DNA from: Canna indica
Lineage: Eukaryota; Streptophyta; Magnoliopsida; Zingiberales; Cannaceae
Direction: 5' to 3'
Length of the DNA stretch: 64,000 nucleotides
Assembly (NCBI GenBank): GCA_034359265.1
Contig: CP136893.1
Coordinates: 26,916,001 to 26,980,000, forward strand
Within the stretch, counting starts at the first letter, position 1; each line of letters begins with the position of its first letter. The notes under the pieces were generated by a model. That model had not been told where the DNA came from. It saw only the letters and a program-made list of their open reading frames with translations, and made no database searches. Shown one piece after another: positions 48,754 to 60,759 of this stretch. A program made the translations under genes and the position numbers.

Positions 48754-50701
48754 AGGCCGGGTTTGTTTCGTTAAAAAATAATGGATTGAACTAAATTTTG
48801 GCTCTTGTATCTTATTTATTTTGTAAAAATAAAAAGAGACGTGATTTAATTCCTGTTTGGGATAGGCTTTTAGGATATTTTAGTGTACCTAAAAATTTTC
48901 GATACATCCAAATAGGCCGGCGGACATTTAGGAAAAAGAACTCAATGCCGTCGATTAAACATTGTATAGCTCTCGCCACTCGCCTTTCGAACGCTGCACT
49001 CAACATCTCAGCCGCTCAGTCGGGCATCTGCACTCGCCATCTCGGCTGCCGTCGCTTGTTCTTCTTCTCCCCATCTCAGCCGAGCATCTCCTTTGCATGC
49101 AGGTATCTTCGTTGGGAAATAAGTACCCCTTGTCGAAGCAACCTTCTTCTCTTTCGTGGTCCTCCTCGATCCCACTCTTGCGGATCTCCTCACAGTAGCT
49201 CTGCAAGTCGAGCCCTCTGCTACTCCAGCAGGTCGGTTTTCTTAAATTCCTTTCCATGTAATTTTATAACACAAGCATGGGTTAAAATAATTTGTGAGAT
49301 AACAGTATATAAGGTTTAGGGTTTAGGAATTTCTTTTATGCCTTTACGAAGACGAAGATTGATCATGAGATTGTGTAAATAGAAAACTTTTTGAAAGCTT
49401 TCAGGGGTTAAGTTAGATAACTATTCAAGTTTTATACTAAAAATGTCATATTCATGAATCTGTTTGTGGAAATGTCACACTGGAAAAATTATATACGTTT
49501 TTTGTGAATTTTTTTCATGAACTTTGGAATGGTAAGTCATGTGAGTTTTCTACTAACCATCATCTTATAAATTACGAAAGTTGATTGAATGTTTACGACC
49601 CTGTCTCTATCCAGGGATTCAAGGGAAGAATGTTGGAGAAAATGATGTATTTAATCATCAAGATGCTCGAGTATGTGAGATTGGTAACTTGCAGTGTATG
49701 GAAAATTCAACTTCGAGATCTAAGGACTTCTTTGGCTGCGGAAATGGAGTTGCAAGACCTGTTGGCTGCTCATCAAAAGCATTGAAGATAGAAGGTATTG
49801 CTTTCCTTCTTCTTGGGTTAAATATTTAAACATGATTGCCAAAATGTTTCATTTATCAAGCTGGTCTCTCTACACAATCAGTTACCTTTGGTGCTTTTTT
49901 CTCTTCAAAATTTGATTTAGTTGATGTCATGTGATGTTCCTAGTTTTGTTGAAACTGTAACCAGCAAATTAATTGTATTCAGTCTATTGCATGTCAATGT
50001 ATTATATCTAGCCCGAAGGAGATGCAGTTTAAAATATAAATTATATATTAGATCACTTCTAAGATTCATTATTTACAACTCTATAGATGCCCCATTATTT
50101 GTCATGATTACTGTGTTAAAATTTGACTTGCACATGAATATACAGTATTTAATCTCTAACATTACCCTAGGCTTTTAGACTGATTAGACAAGATTTGGTT
50201 CATCAGAATCAAGATAGTCCTTGTTGCTTTTAGAATGATTTGACAAGATTTGGTTCATCAGAATCAAGATGGTCCTTGTTACTTTTAAACTGATTAGACA
50301 AAATTTGGTTCGTCAGAATCAAGATGTGCCAAATATTTTAATAAAGGAACAACAAGTCCGGAGCGATAACAAGCTCGTTATGCAAAGATATTGGTACTTG
50401 ATGCATGATATATATTTTTGTCTTAGAAATTTTGATAGGAATTTTCATCGCGAATGTAATAAACATTATGGTGTAGTTTATGCATGAAGAAATTTTAAGA
50501 CTATTTTATGTTTAAAATTTAATTTGTGCATTAAAAATTTGTAAGAGTATTTTGGTCATATTGTCTTGTACATGACTCTGTTTTAGCGAACAAACACAAG
50601 ACGAGACTGGATATCGTGTCCTGTTCTCTAGGACACTTGGTGTTCTGTCCTTGTCCTTGTTTGATGTCATGTGACGAATAATTTACGAACCAAACGGCCC
50701 C
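48754..50701. mobile_element. 1.9-kb TIR element with exon-like content
   Basis: Left GGCCGGGTTTGTTTCGTTAA and right TTTACGAACCAAACGGCC are imperfect inverses, and ATA flanks both sides. Inside, 48,940-49,190 is Ser/Arg-rich in several frames and GC-richer than its surroundings. It is followed by GCAG/CCAG junctions and a 49,612-49,790 stretch open in two frames. I do not recognise a protein; it could be a captured gene fragment. Family uncertain (PIF-like by size of the flank). Confidence 0.5.
50171..50335. repeat. Three 55-bp tandem repeats
   Basis: The unit begins CTTTTAGACTGATTAGACAA and includes TTTGGTTCATCAGAATCAAG. Copies start at 50172, 50227 and 50282, with few differences. Confidence 0.88.
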
Positions 50702-51057
50702 ATAGTGTACAATATTCTAGAGTTGCATTCTGTCATATTAGAGTGATTGACTCATTTGAATGTTGGGAATATTAGAATATTCTTTGAAATTCCTTGAAAG
50801 ATGCACATCACTTAGATCATTTTAAAAAGTACATGCTCAGATATACCTCAATGGGTTTAGTCATGATAATTATGCAAAAATAAAGCTCATAAGTTTCTAC
50901 AGTAAAAAATTGGGCGAGAGAGGTTATGCTCGCATAATCTGATTACTTCTACAAATATTTTTCCTTTGGACAACGATGACCACATCATACTCAAGCTATC
51001 ACTCTGAGATAAGCAAGTAAGCTATTTTGATCGATAGATCATGCCCAACTCCTGTCT

Positions 51058-52941
51058 AATTTTACTGTTGAGCAAAGAAATATATACGATAAGATCATGA
51101 TTAAAATCACTAAAAATCATGGAGGATTCTTCTTTATATATGGATTTGGTGGTACTGAAAAAATATTCATTTGGAGAACTCTTTCGGCAGCTCTCAGATC
51201 AAAAGGTGAAATTGTTCTAACAGTTGATTCGAGTGGAATAGCGGCTTTGCTCATTACAGGTGGGAGGACGACATATTCAAGATTTGCAATTCCAATAAAT
51301 GTCGACGGAGACTCCACATGTGATATTAATCAATGTATTTCATTGGCTAACTTGATAATAAAAGCGAAACTTATTATATGGGATGAAGCTCCAATGATGA
51401 GGAAATATTGTTTTGAAGCTGTTGATCAAACCTTCAGACCTTGTTTGGATGAGGTGAAGCATGGTTTAATAATGTATTGTATAGTATTGTATTGTATGGT
51501 ATGGTACTATAAAAATTATTATTTTGTTTGGAAGGATAGTATGTATAGTATGGTTAAGTCACAGTAGCTTTGGAGGAGAACGACGTCTTGACTAAGCCGA
51601 TCAAGAATGATAAATAAGAGTCTAATCTGATATGAGTATATAAATGGCATAAGAGGAATTATAAATTTTGATTGATGATATTTTAGAAATAAAATTTTAT
51701 GAAATCATGAGAAATCACCGAATCCATGATTTGAAAACTTGACTAAAATTTATGATTTTCAAACCATGAGATTACTATACCATACCATGTCCACTTATTA
51801 GAAGTGTTCCCAAACATAAAATTAAACCATATCATATCATGATAAATCATACTCTACCATGAAACAAACAAGGCCTAATTCTCATATTCTCAAATCCAAC
51901 AAGCTTTGAGCAACCTTTTGGAGGAAAGTAGTAGTTTTGGGCGATGATTTCAAACAGATTCTACCTATTGTACCTAAAAGGTCAAAACAATATATTGGGC
52001 ATGCTATAATTAATTCATCTTATTTGTGTTGATATTGTGAGGTGCTAACATTGACAAAAAATATGAGGTTACAATCAAGAAATTCACCATCTGAAGTTCA
52101 AGAACTAAAAGATTTCTTCAATTGGGTATTAAGCATTGGAAATGGGACACTTTGTGATACTAATGATGGGGAGGTCAGAATATATAAAGATTCTTGATAA
52201 TTTGCTCATAGAAGAAACATGTGATCCGCTTGCTGCAATTGTGAATGTCATTTATCCATCGTTTTTGAACAATAAGGGTGATCCCAATTACTTGCAGCAT
52301 AAGGCTATCTTAGTACCTACTAATGAAATCGTTCAAAAGATGAATAATTTTATGATGTCTTTGATTCCGAGTGAAATGAAGATTTATCTCAGCTTTGATA
52401 GCTCATGTTCATCGAATGGTAGCAGTGATTCAATTAATGACATCCATACGCCTAAATTTTTTAGCATCATTTCATGTTCTGATTTTCCAAATCATAAATT
52501 GAAGCTCAAAGTCGGTGTTCATGTCATGCTTTTGAGAAACATAGATCAATCTTTAGGTCTATACAATGTGACTCAACTTGAGATAATTCGAATGAGTCAA
52601 CATATGTTAGAAGGAAAAATAATACCATGAACCAATATAGGGGATATAGTTTTTATTCCAAGACTGACATTGACGTCATCAGATATAAAACTTTCTTTTA
52701 AATTTCAACAGAGTCAGTTTCCCATATATGTTTGTTTCGCTATGACCATAAACAAGAGCCAGTGTCAAAGTCTTAAACACGATGGAGTATATCTTAAGAA
52801 ATATATGTTCTCTCATGGTCAATTATATGTTGTTATTTTTAGACTAACAAATCGTTGTGGTTCCTTATACATGACAACGATGACAATGGAACAAATATCA
52901 CTATAAATGTTGTTTATAAGAAAGTTTTTCATAATGTATAA
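51058..52941 (+). pseudogene. Helitron helicase (PIF1-like), C-terminal part, broken
   Basis: DNA helicase domain of a rolling-circle Helitron Rep/Hel protein. The Walker A region reads GFGGTEKIFIW where GxGGTGKTF is expected, so two key residues are changed. Then follow TVDSSGIAALLITGGRT, Walker B IIWDEAPM, and after a MITE FSNPTSFEQPFGGK and (shifted by one base) VVVLGDDFKQILPIVPKRSK. Later pieces are LTKNMRLQS, GDPNYLQHKAILVPTNEIVQ, LKVGVHVMLLRNID, FPIYVCFAMTINKSQCQSL and FSHGQLYVVIFR, ending NVVYKKVFHNV with TAA at 52939. At least four stops or frameshifts occur. The Rep nuclease end is not seen upstream. Confidence 0.88.
51437..51875. mobile_element. Tourist-like MITE (copy 2) in the helicase
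   Basis: Collinear with the copy at 43587, with GACCTTGTTTGG / CAAACAAGGCC ends. The flanks are TCA and TAA, a decayed 3-bp duplication. Excising it with one flank rejoins the helicase frame from DQTF to ILIFSNPTSF. Confidence 0.88.
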
Positions 52942-53349
52942 AGTTGTTTTCAATTTTTTTAGATGTTAGTTTAAAAAAAAGTTTTTCATTGTATATATTT
53001 TAACTTTCGTTATATTTTAATTCAAAATAAAGATTAATTTTTCTTTTATAAATAATTTAGTACTTAATATGTGGATATATAATTCAATATTGTTAAAAAA
53101 AATCATTTAAATTTTTTTTCTTTTATTTATTTTTCAAAATTTAAATTTTACGTTCTAAAATATATTTTTCATAACTTATTATATTTCTAAATTTCTATAT
53201 ATACAATAAATGATAATTATCTAATTCAATATTATTTTCGGCAGATATAATTTCTATTTAAAACATATAATTACTTTTATTTTATAATTAAATTTAGAGA
53301 TACATACAACTACTTAATTTATATTTATTCAAATAATTTTTATAACTTA

Positions 53350-53380
53350 ATCAAGTAATGCGCAACGGCTGTCGTACTAG
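53350..53380 (+). other. Candidate Helitron 3' terminus
   Basis: ATGCGCAACGGCTGTCGTA then CTAG followed by T. Helitrons end in CTRR before a host T, with a short GC-rich hairpin just upstream. It lies 440 bp beyond the helicase stop. The hairpin is imperfect. Confidence 0.5.
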
Positions 53381-53699
53381 TTACAGTAATGAAAAAGAAG
53401 TCAACAGAAAGTGAAAAAATAATAGAAGAATAAAAAATCAGATATATACATATACTTTTTTTCTTAAAAGCTGAACATTTTATATAATGCAAATGATGAC
53501 TAATTTACCATTGATGGATCATCTCAACGTTATACAACCTCATTTAATCCAATTTACTTAAAAAAGTAAGGACATTAAATTCATTCTAAAAGAGAGAATC
53601 TTCTCCAACAACATTAAATGAAATATTTTTATTTAATTTGACTTTTAACCCTTTCCAAACAATATTTTTGCAACGAATATATTTTTATTTCTTCCTCTT

Positions 53700-53880
53700 T
53701 TCAAGAGGTAATTTCAGTCGATTGGAACTTCAATCGATCATCAGTCGAATTTCAGTCGATTGACCCTTCGGTTGACCTTTGACTGAAAGCATTCTGAAAA
53801 TTTTTGCATATGTTCGGTCGAACCTTCGATTGACCGAGCTTCGATCAGGCTTCGATCGAAATTGCTTAACTATTACACTT
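53700..53880. repeat. Trace of a Sirevirus-like LTR palindrome block
   Basis: Degenerate CAATCGATC/TCGGTCGAACCTTCGATTGACC repeats like those at 13,640 and 31,000. No LTR ends were found. The 52,942-53,700 interval before it is AT-rich with nothing recognisable. Confidence 0.5.
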
Positions 53881-54249
53881 TTAGACGATTTTGGATTAAG
53901 GTAGGATTTTTAGGTTTTGAAACCACTAGGAAAAGATATTTAGGTGGCGTCCAAGGTTTGCATTGAAGGGCTAAAATCCAAAAATAATTTTAACATCCAT
54001 CTCCACTTAATGTCGTCATCTTTGAATCATTGAACTATTTTGAATGATTTTTAGACTATGTCCGCGCACATGTATCTTGTTGAAACCTAAAAATCAAAAC
54101 TCGATGAAACCATCAGACACTTATTTAGTATTATCAGAACAAGAGGTATGCCCAAAGTTGAAATCTTTAGGTCAGACCAACACAAAATGCATATAGGGAT
54201 TACAATCGACTGTTGGCTTGAACTTTGCATCCCTACACCAATGCTCAAA

Positions 54250-54526
54250 CCACGGGCGTGATATTTGCGAGAGCAGACAAAATGTTAAAATCACAAACGG
54301 AATATTATGAAAATGGATGGAATGTTACAACAACAGACGAGATGTTCTGAGAGTGGGCAGGTTGTTCTCAGAATGGACGAGATATCATAACCACGGGCGG
54401 GATGTCATAATCACGAAAGGAATATTATGAGAGTGAACAGATTGTTCTGAGAATGAACGATATATTATAACCACGGACGAGATGTTATAACCACAGACGG
54501 GATGTTATGAGAGTGAGCGGGATGTT
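54250..54526. repeat. ~20-bp minisatellite
   Basis: About a dozen degenerate units alternating GGGATGTTATAACCACGGGC-like and GATGTTATGAGAGTGAGC-like forms. Unit length is 19-21 bp. Confidence 0.8.
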
Positions 54527-54799
54527 GACTTGGTCATTTAACATATTTGGGCAATGTTGTCAAAAAAATAATTCTCTTTGTCATTTTGTTAAAGTTTTAT
54601 TCGAGGTCATTTTAAAAAAAAATTATTCAAATAGGCCATATATGAAATCGACCCTAAAAATTATTGACTAATAATATATATGCAATGAAATGTATCTAAT
54701 TATATATTTTAACATGATAGGTAGGAGATTGTTTATTCAAATCAGATGGTGAGATGAAGTCTAGCATAAGAGGATGAAGCATCCTCATGACCGTGTCCC

Positions 54800-55875
54800 T
54801 TGCGTTCCACCTTCCCCCTCCCTCCCCCACACATTCCCTCTAATGCCTCTGGCCCTCGTGAGCTTAACTATGTCCCTCCTTCTACATCTGCGACTCAAGC
54901 TCGTCGTGCCCCTCCTTCTACACCTGCGACTCAGACCCACCCTCCTTCTCTGCGTCCTCCTGTGGGAGCTGATCCACGACCTACTGCGAGTAAAGCTCCT
55001 TTTTCTTGGTCGCAAGTCCTTCGGGGGCAAGATGTTTCACGTGCTCAAGTACCTGCTAACCCTAGCTTGCGACAAATCCACTCTTCGATGTTTGATTTTA
55101 TGCATTTTTCATCGGAGCAACTTCTTGCTTGGTCTTCTCCTTGGGTGAGTAGCCTTATAGGAAAGTTTTTTGGGCATTCGCCACCTTTACCGGTTGTGAA
55201 TTCTTGGGCCTCTCGTGTTTTTTCTGATAAAGGCTTCATTTTGGCACTCGATCTTGAAGATGGTTATTTCGTCTTTCATTTTCATGATTTGTTGTCGTCG
55301 ACCTCAGTTCTCACCGGGGGGTCTTACTCTTTGAGAGGGCATGCCCTTAGGTTGATCCCTTGGCGCCCTCTTTTTCGTCCCTGGTGTGAAGTTTTTTCCT
55401 CGGCGCTTGTTTGGATTCAGTTTGTTGATCTACCGCTCGAGCTTTGGAATGTTGACTCTATTTCGTTGTTGGCTCGTGCTTTTGGAAAGGTTTTGGCCAT
55501 CGATGATCGATCTTTTAAATTTCTTCATGGACGCTATGTTAAGTTCGTGTTTGTGTCGAACTTGATTTGTCTAAGCCTCTACGGCAAGGCCTTTGGATTG
55601 GGGAACCCGACCGGGAGTTCTTCCAACCTATTTCCTATGAGAACTTGCCGCATGTGTATTTTTCTTGTGCGTTGATTAGCCATAGAGAGGCAGAGAGTGC
55701 TTCTTTGAAACCGGTTTCGATTTTTGGTGGGGTTTCTGAGAATGCTTCGACTTTTATTTCTGAGCCCTTGAGTGGCTCTGTTTTTGTTCTAGATTTTGTT
55801 TCTCCTACAGAGGCTCCTTCGTTGGTGTGTGGTCCGTGGATGCTTGTTGGTCGACATCGCCGCAATCACCGTTGA
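54800..55875 (+). pseudogene. LINE ORF1 with DUF4283-like domain
   Basis: RNA-binding first protein of plant L1 LINEs. A Pro/Ser/Thr-rich N-terminus (about 75 residues) leads into SWSQVLRGQD. The DUF4283-like core has LIGKFFGHSPPLPVVNSW, GYFVFHFHD, LTGGSYSLRGHALRLIPWRP and VWIQFVDLPLELWN. Near 55,550 a small indel shifts frame; the next frame reads SKPLRQGLWIGEPDREFF and NLPHVYFSCALISHREAES. That last block is a CCHC knuckle whose first Cys has become Tyr and whose final Cys is missing. The last residues repeat a FVLDFV...GPWMLVGRHRR stretch. Dead copy. Confidence 0.75.
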
Positions 55876-56454
55876 GACGTCGATCGTTCGCGATCTGTCT
55901 CACGTCCTGGTATGGCGCGTGACCGAGGCTACAATCTTTCACGTGCATCGCACGACTTGGCCATTTCGATGGATGGCGTTAACAATGGTTCACTTTCTGT
56001 GTCGTGGGATATGCCACGTGGTACTCCGAATTTGGACTTAAATGTGAATTGTCCAGATTCAATGGCCATGTCACCTCTTTGGACTTAAATGCGACAGTTA
56101 TTTAACTGTGGTTTTTAAAAATCGCAGCTGAGATGTTAAGCCAATAGTTTCTTTTCCACAGTCTAAAAATATATTGAACCCACGATTTTTAATTAACTGC
56201 AGTTGAAGTGTTATAATAGGCTGTGATTTAGAATTAGCAGCAGTTAAAGTGATATAATAGACTGCGATTTAGGCACCGCGGCCTATTTTTCTCCCGCGAT
56301 TCTTTTATCTTCGTAGCTCATCTTCCTCTTTCCATCTCCGCGCGCAATCATCTTCCCTCTTTATCATCTCCCGCATCCTCTTCCCTTCTCCTCCTCCTCG
56401 ACTCTACCCCTCTGGCTCTATATTAAGGTCGCATGCAAAGGTTTCTAGATTCCC

Positions 56455-56643
56455 ATGGATGCGTCGGAATCCCTTCTCTCCAAACAACAACTGCAACATC
56501 AGGTTACTTTTGAAACCCTCATGCCCTTTTCTTCCATCCTCTCAATTGATTTCACACCTCAATTTGTGTTATTTTCCTTATTCTCAGCCAATCGATTAGA
56601 TCACCACCGTCTCCGAGAGGATCAACAGGCATGTAGGGTTTGA
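56455..56643 (+). other. Exon-like stretch in the CACTA-like element
   Basis: After a CT-rich, leader-like segment an ATG opens MDASESLLSKQQLQHQ followed by a GTTACT donor. A second stretch, CCAATCGATTAGATCACC at 56,588, lies behind an AG. It could be the first exons of a captured host gene. Product unknown. Confidence 0.3.
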
Positions 56644-57264
56644 TTTCGTTCTTAAAGGTGTCTCCTTTTGTAGACTCCAACTGTGTATATCTGTGAATTA
56701 GGGGAAATTTTGGACTTCAATTGATAATGCAACTTAGTTATCGATCTATTTTTCTACCATTTATTGTGAACTTCTTTGGATTTTTTCTGAGTTTCGTAGT
56801 TTTTATAGTGCCTTTACTGAGTTATTTTTTCTTTTAAAAATAATTTATGTGTTTCTTGGAGAGTTCTTGCTGTGCTGTACCTGTTGTCATGGGAGAAAAA
56901 AGATAAGCCTATTTTTTTGTCATTCGTGTAGATGAAGTGAAAATCAAGTATCTTTTTTTTTTTTCTTATCTCTGTTATTGAGGTTTTTTGTCCATTGTTA
57001 TTGAAGCTTTATTTTTCTTTTTCTTGGCTCTGGTATTGAAGCTTTTTGTCCATTGTTATTGATGATTTTTGGCCATTTACTTTTTCAAGTAAATCATACA
57101 AGACTCTGTTTTGATTATGAATTGGTTGGTCATCGTGATCTACTAATTCAAATTATTTCCCAAAAGTGTAATAGGTTCTCACAAAATCATTTCTTAGATG
57201 CTTTTTGCAGACATCAACACCTTCAGCTAGTGATGTTTGCCTTTGTAAATTTGTTCTGGATTGC

Positions 57265-58308
57265 AGGGGCGGACCCACACTAGGGTCAAGGGGGTCACTG
57301 GGCCCCCTGAAAATTTTCAAAATATCAAATATTAAATATAATTTGATAATTTTTAAAAAAATATATGGTAAAATAACATTATTATTATTAAGTTCAATTT
57401 TTTTCACTAATGTATTCATAGCCTAGTTATTAGTTATTTTAATTTTTTGCTTATAGATCTTAGCTTCGAATCTCATCTCTTGTCTTTTATATTCATTATT
57501 TATCTTTTTTCGTAATAGCTAAATATAAAATTTAATTTTTTAATTAAAAAAATCCAAAATTTTCTCTATTAATTTCTCACTTAGCTCCAAAATTTTCTGT
57601 ATTAGTTTATAAGCTAAATTCAAAATTTTCTCCATTAGTTTTTTACATCTAAAGGTCTCTTGTTGGTTTAATTTATTTCTAATTTATTTTTTCTATGCTA
57701 TTATCCATGCTCATACTATAAGGTAGTGTGAACTTTTGCGTATGAGTTATTCAATATATGATTGAATAATTAATTTTCTCATCAAGCATCCAAGAAAATG
57801 AATAAAAATTATATTATATTTCATGCATGATTGTGAAATTCATTTAATTGAGAATCCAAATCTAAAATACATCTATATTAATTATATAATACATCTTCTT
57901 AATTTTTACTTTTAATGTAATATTAAGTACTATTAGTGCAACAAAGAGCAATTATTTTTCTGTATGTATTTATAATTTTGTCTGTGATCTTACTAATTTT
58001 TTAGTTTCTTCATATAGCTTCATAAAGTTGGCACTTGGGATGAGTAAGGCGACGATCACATCATAGTAGAGCTTGCCTTGGATAATTTAGATGAAAGAAT
58101 TTTCACAAGAGCTTTAATTATTTTTAATTTAAATATTTTAGCAATATTTTTAAAATATAAAAATAGAAAAAGAAATTTGTACTATTATAAGTTGTGATTT
58201 TAATTAAAAAATTTGAAAATAAAAAATTAAAATAATATTTATTAAATTTTTATATCCTAAATTAGGCCCCCCTTATTGAAATTTCTGCGTCTGCCACTAG
58301 ATTGTCTG
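57265..58308. mobile_element. Possible hAT-type element
   Basis: CAGGGGCGGACCC at the left and GCGTCTGCCACTA at the right are loose inverses, next to GGCCCCCT/AGGCCCCCC stretches. GATTG flanks both sides, which is shorter than the usual 8 bp. AT-rich interior, no gene. Confidence 0.45.
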
Positions 58309-59941
58309 TTAGGTTTAATTTTCCATACTAGTCTCTTTAGTTCAATAAACTAATCTTTAATCTGACATTCGAATGTATTTTTTTCTAGTGTTCAAGAACT
58401 TATGAGTGTCACCAAATTCAGACAGACCACTGTCAAAGAATATTGCAAAGCATTGGAAGTCAAATGAAGAAGCAGTAGAAACTTGTAATATGTTTAGCAC
58501 TTCAGCTTAGCCCTAAATTAATTAAAGATTTCTGGGGTTATCAACCTGTGGATGAATGGCTTAATGATTATTTTTGTATTCGAAAAATCTGATTGTTAAT
58601 TTGATACAGAGATTACATTCTAGGAAGAGTGTAACAGGTGTATATATTACATCGATGGTACTTGTGTTAATCCTTGGAATTTCTTCTTCACCCATCACGA
58701 CATGATCCTTATTATACAAAGAAGCTCTTATATAAATGATCTAGATGCTATTACTCTCACATATATGACCCAGATATGAAGTATTGCTCTCAATGTGATT
58801 AGCTCATTGATTTGTTCAACTCTATTTTTTTTAATATAAGCACATTATATATAGCTGCATTTATGGCATTGCAGTTCTAATTGTGTGTTCAAGATTTGAA
58901 CTCCTTAGACATTGGTCTGTGAGTATCTAAAGAAGCTCTATCTCTCCTTAATATCTTTATCTCAACTGATACTGTTTGGTGTACTCCACTTATCTTCTCT
59001 AGAGGTCCTTACTACGAGATCCGCTCCAGACAACTAATTTTGGTATTAAGATCTTACCTAAGCAACAACTATTATGGTTTGAAGACATTTTTATCTATTT
59101 TTATCTATAAGTGTGAATACTATCATCACGACGGATTTATTCTTTACTGGTATCTTGTTAGGGATGGTATTGCATTTTGAACAAGTATACTCAAGTATTT
59201 GTCTTCAAGTTTAAAGTTATCCAGAAAACTATCTTAATGAAGCTGCATGCTTTAGGGTGGTTAATGTTATTCAAGTAGAATCTATGCAATACATAATTAT
59301 TTAGGAAGCTATCTTAACAATAACATGATTAATGATGCGCTTGTGCTTCATTGTTGACACAGTTCATGGTTTCAAGTTTGGTACTTAAAATCCAAATATA
59401 ATTAGCTCATTGTCAAGTTTGGTACTTAAAAACCCAAATATAATTAGCTCATGGTCCACCTTGCTGCATGAATTGTTCCAAACACCAAATTAGACTTTTC
59501 ACATCATTCCTTCCCTTTCAAATTAATTAACTTGCAGCAACATTGACCACATATGGCTTCCATTCCTGCATCATGGACAAACTAGTCTTCATTCTGCCTA
59601 GGCTTATAATCAGATATATATAAAACTGATGATAAGTCATAATTAGGTATCAATATAAATGAAATATTCTTATCATAAATTCTCTTGATAAGTACTGATA
59701 ATTTATTATCGATTTTCTAGTATGATCATATAAATCTTTTGTAGCTACAGTACCCTACCACTCTATGCCATTGTTACCCATGTGAGCTCAACTTGGGGAT
59801 ATATTTATGAGACAATTCAGTTTTTTTTTTTCTTGAACTTTTAAATTTTTGAGTCATGCATGAAAAAGATTAGAAATTATTTGTATAAAATTAATCTTGC
59901 TTGAAGATGTTTAAGTAATTCAATGCAATTACAGATGGGGT

Positions 59942-60070
59942 ATGGGGAGTTCATTCAACAAGGCAATATTTGATGATGATGTGAGAGCAGGTCTCGTGGA
60001 TTGGGCAAAAGTAGTAAGGAAAAACAACAAGAAGCACAGAAGAATTAATGCATGGAACAAGAAGTGACGA
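59942..60070 (+). pseudogene. Captured gene fragment, possibly MLO-like
   Basis: Reads MGSSFNKAIFDDDVRAGLVD then WAKVVRKNNKKHRR and a TGA. The arrangement MGxSFKKAIF...GLxxWxKxxKK resembles the stretch after the last membrane span of plant MLO proteins. A TTACAG acceptor lies just upstream. Only about 40 residues can be read, so the family is a guess. Confidence 0.35.
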
Positions 60071-60759
60071 CTATGTCAACACTCATTCACAAAATATTGA
60101 TGAATCTTTGAGGGGAGGAATCAGGACTGACGATCAAGTGTAGGCTTATGTTTTCTTTGTAGCCAAATTACAAGGACTTGAATAGCCAAAAAGGGATTCA
60201 TGCACGTAGTTAGGACCTTAAGGTAAAGAAGTTGGTTGCAACAAAATGATAATGTCAAGCATATAAATGCAGGTATCCTATGACAGAAGAAGTGAACAGG
60301 GAAAGACAAAAAGAAATTAAGAGAGAGAAAGGGAAATCATATAAAAACTATCATTTGAACGACTGAAATTGTCAGAACAAACAATTTTTTCATGCAGTTT
60401 GCGCGTTAGGAGAAATGACTTTTTCCTGTTGTTTATGCTTCAAGAAATTTCACTTTCCATGCAATATCGCTGCAGTTTTAAGTGTTGGAAAAAACATATA
60501 TGTTTGCGCTGTGGTTTATTAACTACAACGTGGAAGACACTTTAACTTGCGGTCAACAAATTGTAGGGAAAGAAATTCCCCACGGTAGTTTAGACTGCGA
60601 TTTTGAAATCGCAAGTGAAGCCTCTACTGCGGTTAAAACTGCTGCGCAAAGTTCAAAAAAATTATTGGCTAAAATAAGTACTGTCATAGTGGCCTAAAGT
60701 AAAATTATTTTATTGAAAACTTTTTCATAAACGGACCCCTACTAGGTCCAGGCTCCTTT

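Larger units (their letters stand above)
56090..60692. mobile_element. CACTA-like insertion in the LINE
   Basis: The right end ACTGTCATAGTG at 60692 is a CACTA-type terminus. The last 300 bp and the first 200 bp carry inverted sub-terminal repeats (AACTGCAGTTGAAGTG, CTGCGGTTAAAACTGC). The left terminus is decayed and its position approximate; TTAAGCCAATAGTTT at 56,140 matches the right end in inverse. No transposase was found in 4.6 kb. It holds short exon-like pieces and another element, so it looks like a gene-carrying non-autonomous CACTA. Confidence 0.6.
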
